Assembly (NCBI GenBank): GCA_024516035.1
Contig: CM044956.1
Coordinates: forward strand, 8,295,997 to 8,359,996
Source of the DNA: Bactericera cockerelli
Lineage: Eukaryota > Arthropoda > Insecta > Hemiptera > Triozidae
Length of the DNA stretch: 64,000 bases
Reading direction: 5' to 3'
Below the pieces are notes generated by a model. The model was not told the origin of the DNA and searched no databases. It saw nothing but the letters and a program-made list of their open reading frames with translations. This document shows, in pieces, positions 41,219 to 51,544 of the stretch. A program made the translations under genes and the position numbers. How positions within the stretch are numbered: the first letter of the stretch is position 1; every line of letters starts with the position of its first letter.

Positions 41219-41396
41219 TAACGTGCACTGGTAGTCAAGTAGTTAACGCGCTAGTCTTGTAATCCAGTGCATGAATATTTTTCCTCATGAATTTGAGTTT
41301 TTGACAACTTAATAATAAGACTCTAAGGGTTAATTGGTATAGAAAATGTAACCTCACCTGGTGGTTACCTTCCACTAAAGAGTATTATTATTACAA
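41219..41396 (+). mobile_element. SINE group D with two internal deletions
   Basis: ACGTGCACTGGTAGTCAAGT and AGTTAACGCGC start it, but the sequence jumps from TGTAATCCAG to TGCATGAATA, removing the variable arm and B box. Later TATAGAAAATGTAACCTCAC shows that the hairpin is also deleted. The tail is AGTATTATTATTAC. Confidence 0.8.
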
Positions 41397-41502
41397 AAAA
41401 CCATTTTATGAAGCAAAAAAAAAATATTAAATTTGTGGTTGCTTGAAATAAATTGGAAAACAATGTTGCCGTTTGTGATAAATGATTATATTATATAAAA
41501 CT

Positions 41503-41575
41503 GTTGGCATAATGGGACTACCTGTCTTGAGCTGACAGTCTAAATAAAGCACTACTTATACTTATACTTATATTG
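41503..41575 (+). mobile_element. SINE group E tail without 5S head
   Basis: CTGTTGGCATAATGGGACTA, CCTGTCTTGAGCTGACAG, AATAAAGCACTAC and TTATACTTATACTTATA, nearly the same as 18636-18706. It is 5'-truncated, or an independent element with this tail. Confidence 0.7.
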
Positions 41576-41639
41576 ATTGTATCTGACCTACTGGTTATTG
41601 TATCATGAGTTTTTTCCACTAAATAGTTATATTATTATT

Positions 41640-41870
41640 AATACTAGCTGAAACCCGCCACTTTGTCGCCCTTGAGTTTTTGCCGTGGCTGGCCTCCCAA
41701 TTAGATTTTTTTTATATTCCTACCACAAAATCCCGATACCTTGAAAATGGTAATATAAATTTTGATAATTTTCTAGCTAGTTTGGACGGTGGTTCATGGG
41801 GGCGTCAACTCTCATGAAAATTTCAATATCTGTTACTGTTTGGGCTGTGGTATTGCTCTCCCTTTTCCGT
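41640..41870. repeat. dispersed repeat starting ATACTAGCTGAAACCCGCC
   Basis: Similar in its first 60 bp to 12305 and, inverted, to the segment ending at 57380. Boundaries and class are unclear. Confidence 0.4.
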
Positions 41871-41879
41871 TACCTTTCG

Positions 41880-42165
<286 letters not shown>

Positions 42166-42287
42166 GTTGAAGCCTTTCATAAGAGTGTCACTAAGGGCAA
42201 AATTAATAGAAAATTTCTATAACTCAAGTCATTGCTAAGCGTCGGTTTTCCCTTACAGTACACAATACGCAATCCGTGACTTTTTTT

Positions 42288-42424
42288 GAAGTTATCATAT
42301 TTGTGTTAATTACTTTCGTAATATTACAACTACTCACACTTGCTTGACTAAATCTATGCTGAAACCGGGACTTGAACCACCAACCTTCGCCGCTTTATCG
42401 ATCAAGCTACTGAGGTTGGTCTTA
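42288..42424 (-). mobile_element. SINE group B
   Basis: Minus strand: ACCAACCTCAGTAGCTTGAT, CGATAAAGCGGCGAAGG, TTGGTGGTTCAAGTCCC (B box), then TCAGCATAGATTTAGTC and AACACAAATATGATAAC. It has a small deletion between the A and B boxes. Confidence 0.8.
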
Positions 42425-42544
42425 AATGTCACTCACTATCAACAGATCAAACGCAAGTAATAGTTTGATCGTAAGCTAGTAAACTGATTGTTAGGTCGAT
42501 AACCTCTTTATTCGAAAGAAGGAGCTTTTGAGTGAACAGAAAAA

Positions 42545-42750
42545 TTTACACACAAGAAGGGAGAAAGAGAAGAGAGAAAGAGAGAAATAAAAGAGAGAAA
42601 AGAGAAAGAGAAGAGAGAAAGAAAAGAGATAAGAGAGAAAGAGAAGAGATAAAAAAAAGTGGTAAAAGAGAAAGAGAAGAGAGAAAAAAAAAGAGATAAG
42701 AGAGAGAGAGAGAGAAAGAGAGAGACAGAGAGAGAAGGGAGGTGTGTAAT
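42545..42750. repeat. purine-rich array
   Basis: GAGAGAAAGAGAAGAGA repeats of about 25 bp. Frames on both strands are artefacts. Confidence 0.85.
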
Positions 42751-42894
42751 ATCGGGAAAGTGTCACTCATCCTGGCGAGACCTACTAAAGCCATTCACTG
42801 AGGAGTCCTTTAAGGTCAAAGGTCGAACATATATTTTTTAGCCATTTTCTTTTCAATTTCATGTATTCTCGCTCTTGCTTTCTCACACTCTCTA

Positions 42895-43110
42895 AAGCTG
42901 GTCACACATGTTCATGTACTTGTACATGCATGAACAGACCACGGGCAGCATGAACGAGCTTATGCTTCAGATATTTTTCTGCCACAAACGCTTACATGCA
43001 CGCATGACAAGCACGCTTGTTCATGCATGCCTGTCAACAAACTGAGCCCTTGTCACTTGGGACACGCATGCGCATGAACTCGCCACACATGGTCAGGCAT
43101 CCGACATTTT
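42895..43110. other. CATG-dense segment
   Basis: Many CATG words and short palindromes (TGTACATGCATGAACA, GTTCATGCATGCC, CACGCATGCGCATGAAC) within about 200 bp. It reads like the subterminal region of a DNA transposon, but clear termini are absent. Confidence 0.35.
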
Positions 43111-43130
43111 TTTTTTTTTTTTAAAGATGA

Positions 43131-43186
43131 GCATTTCACAGCCTTTTTTATTTCGTAGCCATGAAACAGGAGCTACTGTAGAAGAT
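43131..43186 (-). mobile_element. SINE group C 3' fragment
   Basis: Only the last 55 bp of group C, TCTACAGTAGCTCCTGTTTC and ATGGCTACGAAATAAAAAA on minus, is present; a 5'-truncated insertion. Confidence 0.7.
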
Positions 43187-43194
43187 TGAGCGTC

Positions 43195-43384
43195 TGGGTT
43201 GGGTTGGGTTGAAGAGATTGCCTAAGGCAATAACCCCGCCTTTTAGTTAGGATATATATTATGTATATATTTTTTTTTTTTTTCTTTTTTATTTTATATT
43301 GTATATTGTATTTTCGTTTGTAATTATTTGTATTGTATATGTCCTAGTACCTAATAAAGTGTAAATAAATAAATAAATAAAATT
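43195..43384 (+). mobile_element. retroelement 3' end with conserved hairpin
   Basis: GGGTTGGGTTGAAGAGATTG, CCTAAGGCAATAACCCCGCC (stem ATTGCC 43217-43222 with GGCAAT 43226-43231), TTTTAGTTAGGATATAT, a T-rich run, then CCTAATAAAGTGTAAATAA and an (AAAT)n tail. Confidence 0.72.
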
Positions 43385-43439
43385 TTATTCACACAACAGC
43401 TTTGAATAATGTTTGAGAAGTAATTCAGTGGGTAATGTC

Positions 43440-43650
43440 GAACCGGGGTTAAGTGGCAGAGAATGCCTAAGGCATTAACTTCGCCCCGGATTACAATACA
43501 TTGTACATTTAAATTTATTATTTTTTTTCCATATGTTATTTTGTAAATACCTATTGTTAATTTTTTTTTTATCTTTGTTAATAATTTATTGTTGTATGTA
43601 TTGTATAAAAAATAAAGTGTAAATAAATAAATAAATAAAAAATAAAATAA
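43440..43650 (+). mobile_element. retroelement 3' end with conserved hairpin
   Basis: AAGTGGCAGAGAATGCCTAA, GGCATTAACTTCGCCCCGG (stem AATGCC 43462-43467 with GGCATT 43471-43476), an AT-rich stretch, then AATAAAGTGTAAATAAAT and further AAAT units. Near copy of 1621-1800. Confidence 0.72.
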
Positions 43651-43772
43651 AACATAAAACCTTTATTAAGAATGGGTCCGGCGTTATAAAGGCTCTTGAA
43701 CGCAAGTTAATGATGGTCATAGAAGTAATATTTCCTAATAATAATAAAGATATTGTATTTTGTGTTTAACAG

Positions 43773-43895
43773 ACCGACCTCAGTAGCTCGATATATAAAC
43801 CAGCGGAATTGTAAACTGGAGTTCGGTGGTTTAAGTCCAAAGTTGAGCGAAAATTAAATTGTGATAATATCAGGATTGTGATTAACATAGGTAGG
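43773..43895 (+). mobile_element. SINE group B, diverged
   Basis: ACCGACCTCAGTAGCTCGAT, ATATAAACCAGCGGAATTG, GGAGTTCGGTGGTTTAAGTC (B box mutated), then GTGATAATATCAGGATTGTG. Confidence 0.72.
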
Positions 43896-43989
43896 TATAT
43901 TTGATAACTTGATAAAAAAATTTTTTTGGGTTTGACATACCTTTCAATTTTCAAAGTCATATCAAGAAGAGAATTTCATCCGCTAGTTG

Positions 43990-44145
43990 TTCGCTTGAAA
44001 CTTATCAACCAGGTGCTCATAATGCCTCACCCAGCCTGGCTTTGACCAGAATCAAAAGGGTTCGAATTTGAATGGTCAACCATCAAAGTCCTATCTTGCT
44101 GGAAGTTGCTTAACTTCAGTGAAAGAACGACAACTGGTGTAGGTG
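43990..44145 (-). mobile_element. SINE group E (5S rRNA-derived)
   Basis: Minus strand: ACCAGTTGTCGTTCTTTCAC, TGAAGTTAAGCAACTTCC, then GGACTTTGATGGTTGACC, aligning in order with 5S rRNA, followed by the same 3' words as the copy at 9995 (CAAATTCGAACCCTTTTG, CCAGGCTGGGTGAGG). Confidence 0.68.
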
Positions 44146-44449
44146 TATGTAGTTAATAAATAAAAAGAATATCATTAGAAAAAGAAAAGTCAAGCTCATT
44201 TGAAAAACTAATTTTATTGCTTTAAGAATCAAGTTTGCCAATGGTTTGCAAGGTATGTGCTTTTATTATTTTAAAGTTAAATAATTTTTTCATGATTTGC
44301 TTCTATAATCTATCATAAAAACATAATATTAGGAAGGTAATATCACAATGCAAATACTTACCATTTAATTTTGAGTGTTGCTTTTTGCATGAATAATTTC
44401 CTTGAGTTGGGATACGTCTTAATTTTAGGTGACTTCGAATTTGCTGGAT
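44146..44449. other. unassigned AT-rich stretch
   Basis: No gene. It leads into the satellite with a first irregular GGATAC...GAATTT unit. Confidence 0.5.
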
Positions 44450-46510
44450 ACGTTTGATTTAGAATGACATGGAATTTTACTGGATACATTTTAATTTGGA
44501 GTTTTCTGGATACATTTTAATTTGGAGTTTTTCTGGATACTTTTGATTTGGAATGACATGGAATTTTGCTGGATACATTATAATTTGGAGTTTTTCTGGA
44601 TACTTTTGATTTCGAATGACATGGAATTTTTGCTGGATACATTTTGATTTAGAGTTTTTCTGGATACTTCTGATTTGGAACATGGAATTTGCTAGATACA
44701 TTATAATTTGGAGTTTTTTTGGATACTTTTGATTTGGAATGACATGGAATTTTGCTGGATACATTTTGATTTGGAGTTTTTCTGGATACTTTTGATTTGG
44801 AATGACATGGAATTTGCCGAATACATTATAATTTGGAGTTTTTCTTGGATACTTTTGATTTGGAATGACATGGAATTTTGCTGGATACATTTTGATTTGG
44901 AGTTTTTCTGGAGATTTGGAATGACATGGAATTTTGCTGGATACATTTTAATTTGGAGTTTTTCTGGATACTTTTGATTTCGAATGACATGGAATTTTGC
45001 TGGATACATTTTGATTTGGAGTTTTTCTGGATACTTTTGATTTGGAATGACATGGAATTTTGCTGGATACATTTTGATTTGGAGTTTTTCTGGAGATTTG
45101 GAATGACATGGAATTTTGCTGGATACATTTTAATTTGGAGTTTTTCTGGATACTTTTGATTTCGAATGACATGGAATTTTGCTGGATACATTTTGATTTG
45201 GAGTTTTTCTGGATACTTCTGATTTGGAACATGGAATTTGCTGGATACATTATAATTTGGAGTTTTTCTGGATACTTTTGATTTGGAATGACATGGAATT
45301 TTGATGGATACATTATAATTTGGAGTTTTTCTGGATACTTTTGATTTCGAATGACATGGAATTTTGCTGGATACATTTTGATTTAGAGTTTTTCTGGATA
45401 CTTCTGATTTGGAACATGGAATTTGCTAGATACATTATAATTTGGAGTTTTTTTGGATACTTTTGATTTGGAATGACATGGAATTTTGCTGGATACATTT
45501 TGATTTGGAGTTTTTCTGGATACTTTTGATTTGGAATGACATGGAATTTGCCGAATACATTATAATTTGGAGTTTTTCTTGGATACTTTTGATTTGGAAT
45601 GACATGGAATTTTGCTGGATACATTTTGATTTGGAGTTTTTCTGGAGATTTGGAATGACATGGAATTTTGCTGGATACATTTTAATTTGGAGTTTTTCTG
45701 GATACTTTTGATTTCGAATGACATGGAATTTTGCTGGATACATTTTGATTTGGAGTTTTTCTGGATACTTTTGATTTGGAATGACATGGAATTTTGCTGG
45801 ATACATTTTGATTTGGAGTTTTTCTGGAGATTTGGAATGACATGGAATTTTGCTGGATACATTTTAATTTGGAGTTTTTCTGGATACTTTTGATTTCGAA
45901 TGACATGGAATTTTGCTGGATACATTTTGATTTGGAGTTTTTTCTGGATACTTCTGATTTGGAACATGGAATTTGCTGGATACATTATAATTTGGAGTTT
46001 TTCTGGATACTTTTGATTTGGAATGACATGGAATTTTGATGGATACATTATAATTTGGAGTTTTTCTGGATACTTTTGATTTCGAAATGACATGGAATTT
46101 TGCTGGATACATTTTGATTTGGAGTTTTTCTGGATACTTTTGATTTGGAATGACATGGAATTTGCCGAATACATTATAATTTGGAGTTTTTCTGGGATAC
46201 TTTTGATTTGGAATGACATGGAATTTTGCTGGATACATTTTGATTTGGAGTTTTTCTGGAGATTTGGAATGACATAGAATTTTGCTGGATACATTTTAAT
46301 TTGGAGTTTTTCTGGATACTTTTTGATTTGGAAATGACATGGAATTTTGCTTTATACATTTTAATTTGGAGTTTTTCTGGATACTTTTGATTTCGAATGA
46401 CATGGAATTTGCTGGATACATTGTAATTTGGTGTTTTTCTGGATACGTTTTGATTTCGAATGACATGGAATTTTACTGGATACATTTTGATTTGGAGTGA
46501 CTTGGAATTT
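44450..46510. repeat. about 62-bp satellite with 734-bp higher-order repeat
   Basis: The unit is TTGCTGGATACATTTTGATT, TGGAGTTTTTCTGGATACTT and TTGATTTGGAATGACATGGAA, about 62 bp, with shortened variants (TTTTTCTGGAGATTTGGAA or CTTCTGATTTGGAACATGG). The same order of variants returns after 734 bp: 44701-45072 and 45435-45806 encode identical chance peptides. A third partial block matches the start of the block at an offset of about 614 bp. Within a unit, TCTGGATAC and GCTGGATAC also form a half-period. No gene. Confidence 0.92.
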
Positions 46511-47283
46511 GAATGTTTTTTGCTTAATCGAGTACTTTTTAATTTTGAATACCTGCAAAATAATAAAACCTTTCACTTAAAAATAATAAAAAGACTCGAT
46601 GAAAATAAACGAAAAATAAAATAAGCAGTTTTTTTTTCATATAACACGTTCTTTTTTTTACACGAGAGGCTCTGTTATGATTCCAGGTTTAAAAGAAGAA
46701 ATAAGTCTGCATCGTTTTTTTTCATATTTACATGGATTAAAAATATTCTATGTAGAAAAAAGAATCAAATCATGAAATACATTTATTTAAGAGTGCACAT
46801 TAGCACTAAGGATTACAGGAAACCATTGGCAAACATAAATACATATAAAACAAACATTATTATACTATAAGTATAGAAAAAGTGAAAATAAGAAGACAAT
46901 AGTTATCACTAAAAGTAATTATAATATGTATTTAACAGAAATATTAACCAACCAATTCTCAGGGGTGAAACACTTTGGTGTACAAATAATATACGAAATA
47001 TTTTTTTTTCTTTCTCTGTATGTTTTGTTTTAATTAGAAGAATAACAGCTGAATTTAGCAAAACATGTATGAAAATAAAAATTATATGTACATAATGGTA
47101 CATGTTGTATACAAAGAACAGATCGAGACAGTTAATTGTGCACTTGAATGGGAATCAGCCTATTCACCTGAATAATAACGGTTAGGTGGTGAAAAATGCT
47201 GTAAGCATTAAAAAATCTACGTATATAGACATTACAATAGGCAATACCCCCGCCCCATAGTTAGGATATCTTTATCTATTGTA
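46511..47283. other. AT-rich stretch with decayed hairpin modules
   Basis: GTGGTGAAAAATGCTGTAAG and CATTAAAAAATC (47189-47220) hold AATGCT/AGCATT-type pairing. TAGGCAATACCCCCGCCCCA and TAGTTAGGATAT (47238-47270) are half of another module. No gene. Confidence 0.5.
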
Positions 47284-47287
47284 TTAA

Positions 47288-48289
47288 CCTTTTACGGTCC
47301 AGTGCATGTCCCACATGCAACCATAGAAACGCCGCTACACTCCAGTATAAAATTCACTAGAACAGTCCTTAAGGTCCAGTGCATGTCCCACATGCATTGT
47401 TTTGTTTGTTCATCAGGTCGAGTTGTTTCGGAAAGAAACGAAGCGCTACGGTCCAGTAGATTTTTTCTTTCAAATTACAGACCTCGTATACAGGGTGTTT
47501 GTAGACGACCCAAACTTTTGACTTTGTAAAAAGAACAATAGATCCCCAATTAGCGATATGGGAGCTAAAAATGGGTAAATAATTAGGTAGCGATATGGGA
47601 GCTAAAAATGGGTAAATAATTAGGTATGTTAAAAAAAGGTAGGTAATGGAAGTACAAAAAGACAATGTGTTGAAGTCGTGAAATCAATGCTAACAACGCC
47701 ACCCTGTATCACACATCATCCATCTTTGTCTAACTCATGTCAACAAGTGTGCTAGAAAGAGACAGAGATATACTTTGCAGAGGTATCTTTGACCCTCAAA
47801 TAAACATATAAAGAAAATAAATTACTTACCATAAAGTAAATTTTGAATTTTCTTTGCTTCTTCTTTACCTATAAAACTATACAGTTTTCTTTTAGACATT
47901 TTTATCACAGAAATAAAGACGATAGAACAGGTACTATACTGAACCAACCTTCCGCAGGTTGCACTGATAATAATGTTTGTTTACACAGCTGGCTTACATT
48001 TGACTTGTTCGTAAATACTTGTTATTTACGACAATTTGACTTGTTACATTTGACACAGCTGACACTTTTGACTTGTTCGTAAATATTCTACGGAATATCA
48101 CGAATCGACTAGAATAAATCTGATAGGCTGATAATTAAAGGAAAATATAAAATGAAATCGAATAAAGTGGAGGGAAATCTTGCATGTGGGACATGCACTG
48201 GACCGTAAGAGCGTTATTAATAGTTGCATGTGGGACATGCACTGGACCGTATGGGCAGTTCCAATTTTTTTTCACTGGAGTGCAAAAGG
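47288..48289. mobile_element. piggyBac-like MITE with subterminal palindromic repeats
   Basis: TTAA flanks both sides (47284-47287, 48290-48293). The ends read CCTTTTACGGTCCAGTG and, inverted, CCTTTTGCACTCCAGTG. Behind each end sit two copies of GGTCCAGTGCATGTCCCACA (starting at about 47296 and 47373 on plus; two on minus at about 48182-48210 and 48226-48252). The core TGCATGTCCCACATGCA is a palindrome with a CCC loop. 1002 bp without a transposase, and it carries a smaller MITE inside. Confidence 0.78.
47491..47706. mobile_element. 216-bp mariner-type MITE nested in the piggyBac-like element
   Basis: CAGGGTGTTTG at the left and CGCCACCCTG at the right, flanked by TA (47489-47490, 47707-47708). 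Inside, a 37-bp unit (TAGCGATATGGGAGCTAAAA...) is repeated twice at 47551 and 47588. The terminal repeats are short. Confidence 0.55.
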
Positions 48290-48354
48290 TTAATGAATTA
48301 TCTTTTATTCTTGTTTTTAATATAATCAATGATTATCTAGCTTCGGGATGTTGA

Positions 48355-48440
48355 ATAGGAAGAAGACCAGTGTCTCGCTAGAGGACTATAAATAGAGAAC
48401 AGACCAGCCAACCCTTTCAATCCAGACTAGCTTGCAGTTT
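48355..48440 (+). repeat. dispersed repeat shared with 52325-52428
   Basis: AAGACCAGTGTCTCGCTAGA, GGACTATAAATAGAGAACAG and ACCAGCCAACCCTTTC recur inverted at 52325-52428 with few differences. Type unknown. Confidence 0.65.
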
Positions 48441-48578
48441 GCCCAAGTGTTTAATTGGTTACAAAGAAAAAGTCCAGTTCTTACGATGCCGATGGTAGAT
48501 AAAAATATGTGGTCAAAAAACGAGCCAACCAAAGTTGGATATAGATTATCAATCCCCCCAGATGCAGCCATGCTGCTT

Positions 48579-49088
48579 CATCATCATCATTATGTGGCGT
48601 TACAGCCCTCTGTGGGCTTTGGCCTCCTTCACTATCTGCCTCCATGCTGTTCTGTCTGTCATTTTAAGTTGCGGGTTGTTTATTTGCATGTGTTGCAGGT
48701 CTTCTTTAATGCTATCTATCCATCCTAGTCTCGGTCTTCCTACTCTTCTTGTATTTTGAAGATGTGCGTTTAGAACTGTCTATGGCATCTTATTACTATC
48801 CATTCTCTCCACATGTCCTCTCCATTGTAGTCGTTGTGCTTTGATGTACCTTACTATATCTTCTTGTTCTAAAATTGTGTCTATCTCTTCATTTCTAAGT
48901 ATTCTCCATCTGTTTTCCGTTTTCACTGGTCATTTATTTTTTGGTTACTTTTCTCTCAAACCTTCTTAATTTATTTTGATCATTTCTTGTAAGTGTCCAG
49001 CATTCACTCCCATATGTTACAACTGGTCTTATTAAAGTTCTATAGATTTTAATTTTAGTTTTTCTTGATAATAGTTTGTTCTTGATGA
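48579..49088 (-). pseudogene. 5'-truncated LINE reverse-transcriptase C-terminus
   Basis: The minus frames give NKLLSRKTKIKIYRTLIRPV, VTYGSECWTLT, LRRFERKV, then after a frameshift WRILRNEEIDTILEQEDIVR, QRLQWRGHVERMDSNKMP, a stop, GRPRLGWIDSIKEDLQ and TDRTAWRQIVKEAKAHRGL. This is the usual LINE pol C-terminus. The 3' tail is ATGATGATGATG. AGCCATGCTGCTT flanks it on both sides (48566-48578 and 49089-49101), a 13-bp target duplication. Confidence 0.8.
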
Positions 49089-49129
49089 AGCCATGCTGCT
49101 TACAAGAACAAATTATTATTGACATTATT

Positions 49130-51336
49130 ATTGACTTGCCTCACGGCTTCACCCAAGAGAACGGATAAACAGTCAAGTTAGCTGCTAACCCGTTAAATAA
49201 AATTGCTTTAAATTTACACATACAGTAGGCATATTAAAATCTAAGGTATTCAAATAGTGGCGCGGGCGGAGGAAAAATAGCCCCAATTCCTCAAAAGTGA
49301 TTGCCCCCTCCCTCCTTCCCATCTAAATTTGATAAATATTGTGGCAAAGTTGACCATTTTCTAAAATTCTAAAGTCACAGAAGAGAAAACTCTGAGGACG
49401 ATCAATTAAACAGGGTGATAAATCTCTGACTAGCACTAATCAACTGATTAGTGCTGTTGGTGTGTTAATCAATGACATGATTGATACTTTAGTGTATGAA
49501 TCTAAGAAGCCAAATAAAAATGGCTTAGGATGGGTCCTCTGAATACAAAAATATAATTATGAAAAATTAAACAAATGATTTATTATTATTATAACTTGTA
49601 GAAGTTAGCCACTGACTAAAACTAAGTGTTGACTAAAAGCCAATATCAACAGAAAATAAACGAAATCTGAAAAATGAATTGCTTATCCGGTTAGAAACTC
49701 GAAACCATGCGACCGGGGTAGCGTACGTCGCTACAACAACAACTACAGAACGGATAAATTGATAATATTATCTGTAAAAGCCTTAATTTATTCATTCACA
49801 ATTTCAAAGCTTGTCCGGGATTTGAACCCAGGCCCTACAGATTACCAGGTTACAGAATCCGCTGAATTCATCGCTGACTTCCGATCAAAGGACTCGGGGT
49901 TCGATGACAGGTGCTAGAGCTTTCTCCAATCCAGCAATGTCTCCTTGTACGCCATGAACTTCAGTGCTTTTCATTCGTTTCTTCCTAACTTGAAATTTCG
50001 AAAGCGAGAATTTTGAACAAAATTTTTACTTGAATTTACTTGTGTGTGCATTTGTCTATCTCTTTAATAATTAAATGGCCACGATTAAAATAAATTAATA
50101 GGTAATATTATTTTTTCTGGCGCAGTGGCTTATTTTAACTTTAATTCTGTTTTAATATTAGGCTCGTAGACTGTCATTAGTAACTATGAAAAATTTCAAT
50201 TCGATGTGTGGTTCTCAAGTTATAACACATATAACAAACAATACATGTACAAGTAACAGCACTCAAAAGTCCTAGGCTTCACTCTTGTAATTTACCTACA
50301 CAAATCAATCATTTTACATGTTTTGAGGTACAATTTGTATGCGCGCCTGAAATCTATATTGATTATGCAATGTGCAATAATACTACGACACTTTTGTTAT
50401 CAACCTAGTTAACGGTTTTTTCAAAAACGTTAGCGGACGTTTTGCTCTCAGATCAATCATTTTGTCTGCACAAATGTACATGGTCATTTTCCTCCACCTT
50501 CGGGTGGCTTCAGTTAGAGAACCACTTACCAGAACTAAAAAAATCATGTCATGTGAATGTGATGGATATTAGCCAAACAATAAACCAAAGTGAAGAGAAT
50601 AGCACAACGGCATCGTGATTATTCTTAAATAAGGGTTCACAAACTGAAAATAGGGAATAATTACGGTGTGAAATAATCACTTAGGTGAAAAAAATAAAAT
50701 AAAATGTCGTATAAAACTTCGTATATAAAATGCAGAATTACTGCTCAATCTCTACCACCCAACCATTAAATATAAACAGGAACCAAGTTTCACCTCGTAT
50801 GTAATATTTTACCAAAAGTGTATTATTATCATTGGCTAGGATAGCTGTTTACTCAATCGTCCTCTCTATCCAATAGAATGGCTCCATCATTTTTTCTACC
50901 GTAGGCGTGTATATTGGAGCGTAATCTGCAATATCATCCATGAGCTTATTCTTATGACGGATCATGAAATATTTAGGGCGATGTAGGGTGAATTTGACAA
51001 GTGGGGCCAGAGGGATAAAAAGTTTGGGGAGGTGCGGGGTAAGTGGGGGCGATGGGGATAAAATGGATTGACACATTTCTGATAGGGTGGGAAGAGTATG
51101 GGAGATAGTGCGTTTTAACAGAGAGCAGAGATAGTTGGAGGTAAAGGCACGAAAATTGTGGAGATAAAAGAAGGATTATATGACAGAGTATGCGAATGGT
51201 TTTTTATGAAGCAGTTGGTCTGGGCAAGTTTTTACTGAAGTGAAAACGATTTGTTACTTAATAAATACTCGTTCTATATATTTTTTTTTGCAAAATGGAC
51301 TTCGCGATTAAATTTGGAGCTCTCTTCGTGTAATTT
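49130..51336. other. unassigned stretch with a tRNA-like remnant
   Basis: No recognised gene. CTTGTCCGGGATTTGAACCC (49811-49830) is an inverted B box of a SINE remnant. A GC-biased 75-codon minus frame at 50849-51076 has no domain I know. CTACAACAACAACTACAG at 49731 resembles the (GTT)n ends at 52163 and 62821. Confidence 0.45.
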
Positions 51337-51337
51337 A

Positions 51338-51484
51338 CCGACCTCAGTAGCTTGATCGATAAGGTGGCGGCATTGTATCCTGGAGGTCGGTGGTTCAAGT
51401 CCCAGTTTCAGCGTAGATTTAGTACAGCGAGTTTGAGTAGTTGTGATATCACGAAAGTGATTAACAAAAATATGATAACTTTTA
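51338..51484 (+). mobile_element. SINE group B, complete
   Basis: CCGACCTCAGTAGCTTGATC (A box), GATAAGGTGGCGGCATTG, CCTGGAGGTCGGTGGTTCAA with GTCCC (B box), AGCGAGTTTGAGTAGTTGTG, ATATCACGAAAGTGATTAAC, ending AAAAATATGATAAC. Best group B copy. Confidence 0.85.
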
Positions 51485-51515
51485 ACTTTTTTTCTATAAG
51501 TGATCGGGAGTAACG

Positions 51516-51541
51516 ATTTTTTTTTTTTTTTTTTTTTTTTA
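51516..51541. repeat. poly(T) run
   Basis: About 25 T in a row, likely an A-tail of an inserted sequence on minus. Confidence 0.85.
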
Positions 51542-51544
51542 AAT

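Noticed and set aside
44450..46510. CRISPR-like or coding repeat array (repeated peptide blocks)
   Set aside because: Units abut without unique spacers and vary in length, frames shift between units, and the context is an animal genome; it is a satellite.
50849..51076. 75-codon minus frame of mixed composition
   Set aside because: No recognised domain, no splice-site support, and no neighbouring coding exons; left as unassigned.
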